Shown here: positions 5,643 to 6,939 of the stretch, piece after piece
Layout: each line of letters begins with the position of its first letter
How positions within the stretch are numbered: position 1 is the first letter of the stretch
NCBI GenBank assembly: GCA_035296905.1
Contig: DATHAA010000009.1
Location: 1-6,939, forward strand
Length of the DNA stretch: 6,939 nucleotides
DNA from: DATEOR01 sp035296905
Lineage (GTDB): Bacteria; Actinomycetota; Thermoleophilia; Gaiellales; Gaiellaceae
Direction of reading: 5' to 3'
Position numbers and translations under genes: made by a program
Notes under the pieces: model-generated
Database searches by the model: none
Seen by the model: only the letters and a program-made list of their open reading frames with translations
What the model was told of the DNA's origin: nothing

Positions 5643-6939
5643 ATGAGGGGCCGTTTCAGCCCAGACAAGCCACCGGAGCGGCCGGCAGACCCGGCCGTTC
5701 GGCGCGCGAACCTGCGCCGCGTCCTCATCCTGTTCAGCCCGTATCGCCTACGGCTCGGCGCCGTCCTCGCGCTGATCTGCTTCTCGGCGCTCCTGGGTAT
5801 CGTCTCACCGTTCCTCGTCCGCGACATCTTCGACCACGCGCTGCCGGAGAACGACGACAAGCTGCTCACGATCCTCGTTCTCGCCCTGATCGGGATCGCG
5901 GTCTTCACGGGGATCCTCGGCGTGTTCCAGACCTGGCTCTCGAACGTCGTCGGGCAGCGCGTGATGCACGACCTGCGCGCGGCCGTCTACAAGCACCTCC
6001 AGCGCCTCTCGCTCGCCTTCTTCACGCGCACACGGACGGGCGAGGTGCAGTCGCGGATCGCGAACGACATCGGCGGGGTCGAGCGGGTCGTCACGTCCAC
6101 GGCGACCTCGATCGTCTCGAACACGACCACTGTGATCGCGGCCGTGGTGGCCATGTTCCTCCTGGACTGGCGCCTCGCCGTCCTGTCGCTCGCGCTCGTG
6201 CCAGTCTTCGTCCTCCTCACGCGCAAGGTCGGTGAGCAGCGCCGCCGCATCACCACCGACCGCCAGAAGACAATGGCCGACATCTCGACGATGGTGGAGG
6301 AGTCGCTCTCGGTCTCCGGGATGCTGCTCGGGAAGACGATGGGCCGAAGCGGCGAGCTCTCCGATCGCTTCGAGCGGGAGTCCTCCGAGCTCGCCAACAT
6401 CGAAGTGCGGCAGGTGATGGCCGGCCGCTGGGTGATGGCCTCGATCCAGATGAGCTTCGCGATCATGCCCGCTCTCGTCTACTGGTTCGCGGGCCAGAGC
6501 TTCGTCGGCGCGGTCTCCCTCGGAACGGTGGTCGCCTTCACGACCCTGCAGACACGGCTCTTCTGGCCGATCGGCTCGCTCCTCTCCGTGCAGATCGACG
6601 CGCAGACCTCGCTCGCGCTCTTCGACCGCGTCTTCGAGTACCTCGACCAGCCGGTGGACATCATCCAGCGGGACGACGCCGTCGACCTCCCCCCCTGCCG
6701 CGGCGACCTCGCCTTCGAGCACGTGTGGTTCCGCTACGACGCCGATAGAGAGAGCTGGACCCTCGAGGACGTGGGCTTCGAGGTGCCGGCCGGAACAAAG
6801 ACGGCCGTCGTGGGCGAGACCGGCTCGGGGAAGACGACCGTCGGCTACCTCGTCGCACGGCTCTACGACGTGGAGCGAGGCAGCGTCACGATCGACGGCA
6901 TCGACATCCGCGGCGCCACCCTGTCTTCGCTCGCCCGCA
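5643..6939 (+). CDS. ABC exporter half-transporter (membrane domain plus start of ATPase domain), 3' partial
   Basis: The frame is open from ATG 5643 to the right edge, 432 codons of a protein usually near 600 residues. A charged, proline-rich N-terminus (1-25) leads to a type I exporter membrane domain with predicted helices near 36-59, 74-98, 153-174, 176-193, 264-284 and 288-308. The segment FFTRTRTGEVQSRIANDI (127-144) is a hallmark of MsbA/LmrA-type exporters. The ATPase domain begins near 355, with the A-loop aromatic at Y365 and Walker A GETGSGKT at 391-398 (catalytic lysine K397). The Q-loop, signature and Walker B motifs lie beyond the window. It would work as a dimer in the cytoplasmic membrane; the exported compound (lipid, drug or peptide) cannot be told. 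It follows the oxidase by 28 bases but appears to have its own leaderless promoter. Confidence 0.95.
   Translation, partial: MRGRFSPDKPPERPADPAVRRANLRRVLILFSPYRLRLGAVLALICFSALLGIVSPFLVRDIFDHALPENDDKLLTILVLALIGIAVFTGILGVFQTWLSNVVGQRVMHDLRAAVYKHLQRLSLAFFTRTRTGEVQSRIANDIGGVERVVTSTATSIVSNTTTVIAAVVAMFLLDWRLAVLSLALVPVFVLLTRKVGEQRRRITTDRQKTMADISTMVEESLSVSGMLLGKTMGRSGELSDRFERESSELANIEVRQVMAGRWVMASIQMSFAIMPALVYWFAGQSFVGAVSLGTVVAFTTLQTRLFWPIGSLLSVQIDAQTSLALFDRVFEYLDQPVDIIQRDDAVDLPPCRGDLAFEHVWFRYDADRESWTLEDVGFEVPAGTKTAVVGETGSGKTTVGYLVARLYDVERGSVTIDGIDIRGATLSSLAR

Noticed and set aside
5805..6722. Minus-strand frame of 305 codons rich in E, D, R and H
   Set aside because: It mirrors the ABC exporter membrane domain, whose plus-strand reading has helices and Walker A. 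The charged composition is the antisense image of hydrophobic codons.

Overview
The window is GC-rich, gene-dense DNA in which every supported gene reads on the + strand. It is almost certainly bacterial. The strong G/C bias at third codon positions, short intergenic gaps and two probable leaderless starts fit a high-GC actinobacterium, possibly of the Thermoleophilia type. That placement is an inference from style, since no marker gene is present. No RNA genes, insertion sequences, CRISPR arrays or attachment sites were seen.

Layout: (1) 1-1173 is the C-terminal part of a hydantoinase B/oxoprolinase-family subunit, cut by the left edge. (2) After a 53-bp gap holding a perfect 9-bp inverted repeat and a TAACGT -10 box comes a MarR-family regulator (best start 1227). 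(3) 1732-2691 encodes a lipoprotein that reads as a complete seven-bladed beta-propeller. (4) A 144-bp gap leads to a two-gene unit: a flavoprotein monooxygenase-like protein (2836-3930) whose last 11 bases overlap the start of a three-domain multicopper oxidase (3920-5614). (5) A 28-bp gap with a second TAACGT box precedes an ABC exporter (5643 onward), cut by the right edge just after its Walker A motif.

The most unusual object is the multicopper oxidase. It keeps all four copper-ligand motifs. Between its second and third cupredoxin domains it carries two tandem CPMH...CPKCGM heavy-metal-binding modules followed by a histidine-rich stretch, and it has no visible export signal. Its tight overlap with an FAD/NAD(P)H oxidoreductase suggests a coupled redox or metal-handling function. 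The MarR regulator, the propeller lipoprotein and the exporter could belong to the same response, but only the flavoprotein/oxidase pair is directly supported as a translational unit.
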